Part shown: positions 57,501 to 60,500 of the stretch, one piece after another
Layout: every line of letters starts with the position of its first letter
Numbering within the stretch: position 1 is the stretch's first letter
Assembly (NCBI GenBank): GCA_018389105.1
Contig: JACATO010001555.1
Span: 124,001-188,000 of the forward strand
Length of the DNA stretch: 64,000 bases
Source: Nautilus pompilius
Lineage: Eukaryota; Mollusca; Cephalopoda; Nautilida; Nautilidae
Reading direction: 5' to 3'
Notes under the pieces: model-generated
Databases searched by the model: none
What the model saw: the letters and a program-made list of their open reading frames with translations, nothing else
Told to the model about the DNA's origin: nothing
Translations under genes and position numbers: made by a program

Positions 57501-60500
57501 CTACAGAATTGCAGTGAAATCCACTCTGAAGAGACGCAGTTTTACACTTCCTTGGTCGTCGGGGTTTTTAAAAATTGTCACTACAATCTTTTCTACAGAT
57601 GTATACTTACTGACAATGTATAAAGATTAGTAGTTGTTTTCTAGAACTGTTGTGTGACTTGGAGCTAATCAAGAATTTGTTTCTTTTTCTAAATATTTTT
57701 AACTACCAGTGGTAGATTGTCTGCTTTACGTACAGTTTTCTATAGAATATTATTTGCATTTTCTTTACTTCCAGCCTTTTACAAAAAGACTATCTCTGAC
57801 TGAAGAACAGCATGTGGCAAGTGAAGAAAAACATGTATGTGTATTTTTGCACATATATATCAAATGTACTTACTTTAACTATTCTGCATAGAATTATTAT
57901 TTCTGATTTTTTCTTAAGAATACAGTGTAAATAAAGGAACTTTAGATCAAAGATGGGCAATCATTTTATTGTGGCTCATAGGACTGTAAAGCTTGCATGA
58001 CACATGAGGGAGAAATCCAGGAAGGGGGTGTTCTGGGGAGCCATATTTAATATAAAAAAGATGGATTATATACAATTATCGATGCAGTGTGGCTTAAAAA
58101 CAAAAAATATGGGGGTTTAACCTGTTAGTGCATCTCTCTCAAAGAAAGAAGGAAAGAACCAACATCTCAGTGTGCCATGTGCAGCTGCTTGCAGATTTTT
58201 TTTTTTTAGTTAAGGGCACTCATCTCTCACAAAAAGTCATGAATACAAATCACCACCATAGAATAGACAACCCAAACAGAACTCTACCAGAGTAGTATTG
58301 AGCAGATGGTGTCAACCTCTCATATGTCCTTTATATATTCTACAGACTTTTGGTCTTTGGTGCTCCATTGATCAATCACACCGGACCTCCAGTGTCGTGA
58401 TTTATTGGTGACATCTATCATGGGTGTGAGCAGTTTGGCTTCCAGTCATCCATCAACACAAATCACTATAGATAGCATATAGCATCTGACTTTTAAGTTT
58501 CCAGTTCGCATTTGTTTGCTTGAGCTATTACATGACTTTGTAGCATTTGGCTTTTGGTTGTCAATTTGTATCAGTCACCACACCTGCCAGCATGCTGCCA
58601 TGTCTTGATCACTCAATATCCACTGGGTTTTTGTCCTCAAAATCATTTGATGGCTAGTGGAAGATAATGACGACATGCTTCCAAAGGGCAGCTGGCAAGC
58701 TGTTCAGAGTGCTGCTGGGCCACAGTTTGCTCGTGCCTAATTCAGATAGTTGAGAAACTTTCATTTGTTGTTTTATTATTTCATTACAAATAGGTTCTTT
58801 GTGCGATGTTTTGAAAGAAATGATCAGTTACTGTAGTTGTTGTTTTTTTATTTGACAGATGAACATCGTGTTAGTGTTATCTTTGGGAGGTATTGGTATC
58901 TCACTAGTGAATAAAGTTCCAGAGGAACTGCTTTACATCACTCTGAAAAATATCACAGTTCACTATGATTTTATGAACAGAACCAACATAGTTAAAGCAA
59001 CTGTAGGAAATATACAGGTATGTACAATGTGTGTGCAGTAGCTACTACTACTATACAATTTTGTAAATTTGTATTTAAAGTTTCCACCGTACAAACAGTA
59101 ACAGACAATTAATTTTTGTTTTGTTTTCAGTATCATAAAATTGAGTTGAGCCTGTTCAGCAAATAACAAATTTGCATTTTACTATTTACAAATGAATATA
59201 TAAAGTTTTTATAAATATGGTTTTTTATTTTTTCTGATTGCCATTGATATTGCAATTTTACAGATTGACAACCAACTGTTTGGAGCCCAGAAAGAAATGA
59301 TGATGTTGATATCCTCAGCGAGCAATGAGCTTCAAGGTCAGGGTTTGATTCTCGACATGTCTTTCTACAGGAATGTCCTTGACTTGAATGCTGTAATATT
59401 CCAGGTATTTTCTGAGATAAAACCCTTTCTTGCTTTTTACTATGGATCATTGAATCTCCTTAATTTTGTTGTTTCATTAACTTCACTAGTATTGTGTTTG
59501 CAATAAAATATTTAATACATTTTTCTCTTGGTGGGATTGTGTACACGTTTATAAAATCAGTGTATTGATTTGTTGTTTTTTTTTTAGAGTACCGGTAGAA
59601 CTATTTTAAATTTGATTCTATCTGATTTTTATTTTAAAGTGTGCATCTGTTTCTGCTTTATTAATTTTCTTTTAGCACCTGATTATTGCAACAAAAAAGA
59701 TAACACTACAGTTGGAAGAACGTTTGCTGCTGAAGTTGTGTGATTTCCTATTTAGTGGGAAAACACCAGATCCATCTGCACAGACTGAGAGCAGTTACAC
59801 ACCCCAGCAGTAAGTTATCAAATACATCCCTGGTTTTTTGTAGTAAGTACGTGTAAATATCACATGAGTTTGAGTATCCAAAGATTATGTACAAGTTACA
59901 GAAATATATTGCTTCTATTTATGTAGTTTTAGCTTTAGGTGTATAGGTTCCCTAGAAGTAATTCACGGGTTTTATTTATTTGTACATTAAATGTTTTCTC
60001 ATTCATTCAATCTTTAATTTTATTGGCTTTTGTTATTTACTTCTAATGCCCACATTTACTCTCTCAAGCATATTTATGAGTAAATTATTAAATTGTCTCA
60101 TCTTTTTCTTCAGATCTCTGGCAGTCTCTTTGCCATTAGAAATGCGTTACTATTTTGGAATTTTGAAAATCACCACAAAGATAATAACTCTCAGCTTTAT
60201 GAATTCTTCAAACCTGTCTTCTGAACTGAAAGCTATCAAGTTATCCACGGGGATGCATTTTTTGGCTTTTGAAAATGCTACTGTTGAATTGGGTTTGTAG
60301 TTTTTTGTTGATTTATATGGGAAACAGTTTTAATTTTTGAGCTTGTTTTTGTTTTCATAATCTGAAAAAGCTCTTGATGTGTTAACTCAGTTGATTTGTA
60401 GCTAGCTTGCCTTCCACATCACTTTTAGATACAGAATAAAAAAGAAGGAAGAAACAAGATCCTGATAGCCATTTTAAGAGTTGTAAATCTAATTTATTGA

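Noticed and set aside
57950-58740. Possible named transposon in intron 43
   Set aside because: Composition differs from the surrounding intron, but I found no inverted repeats, duplication or protein motif.
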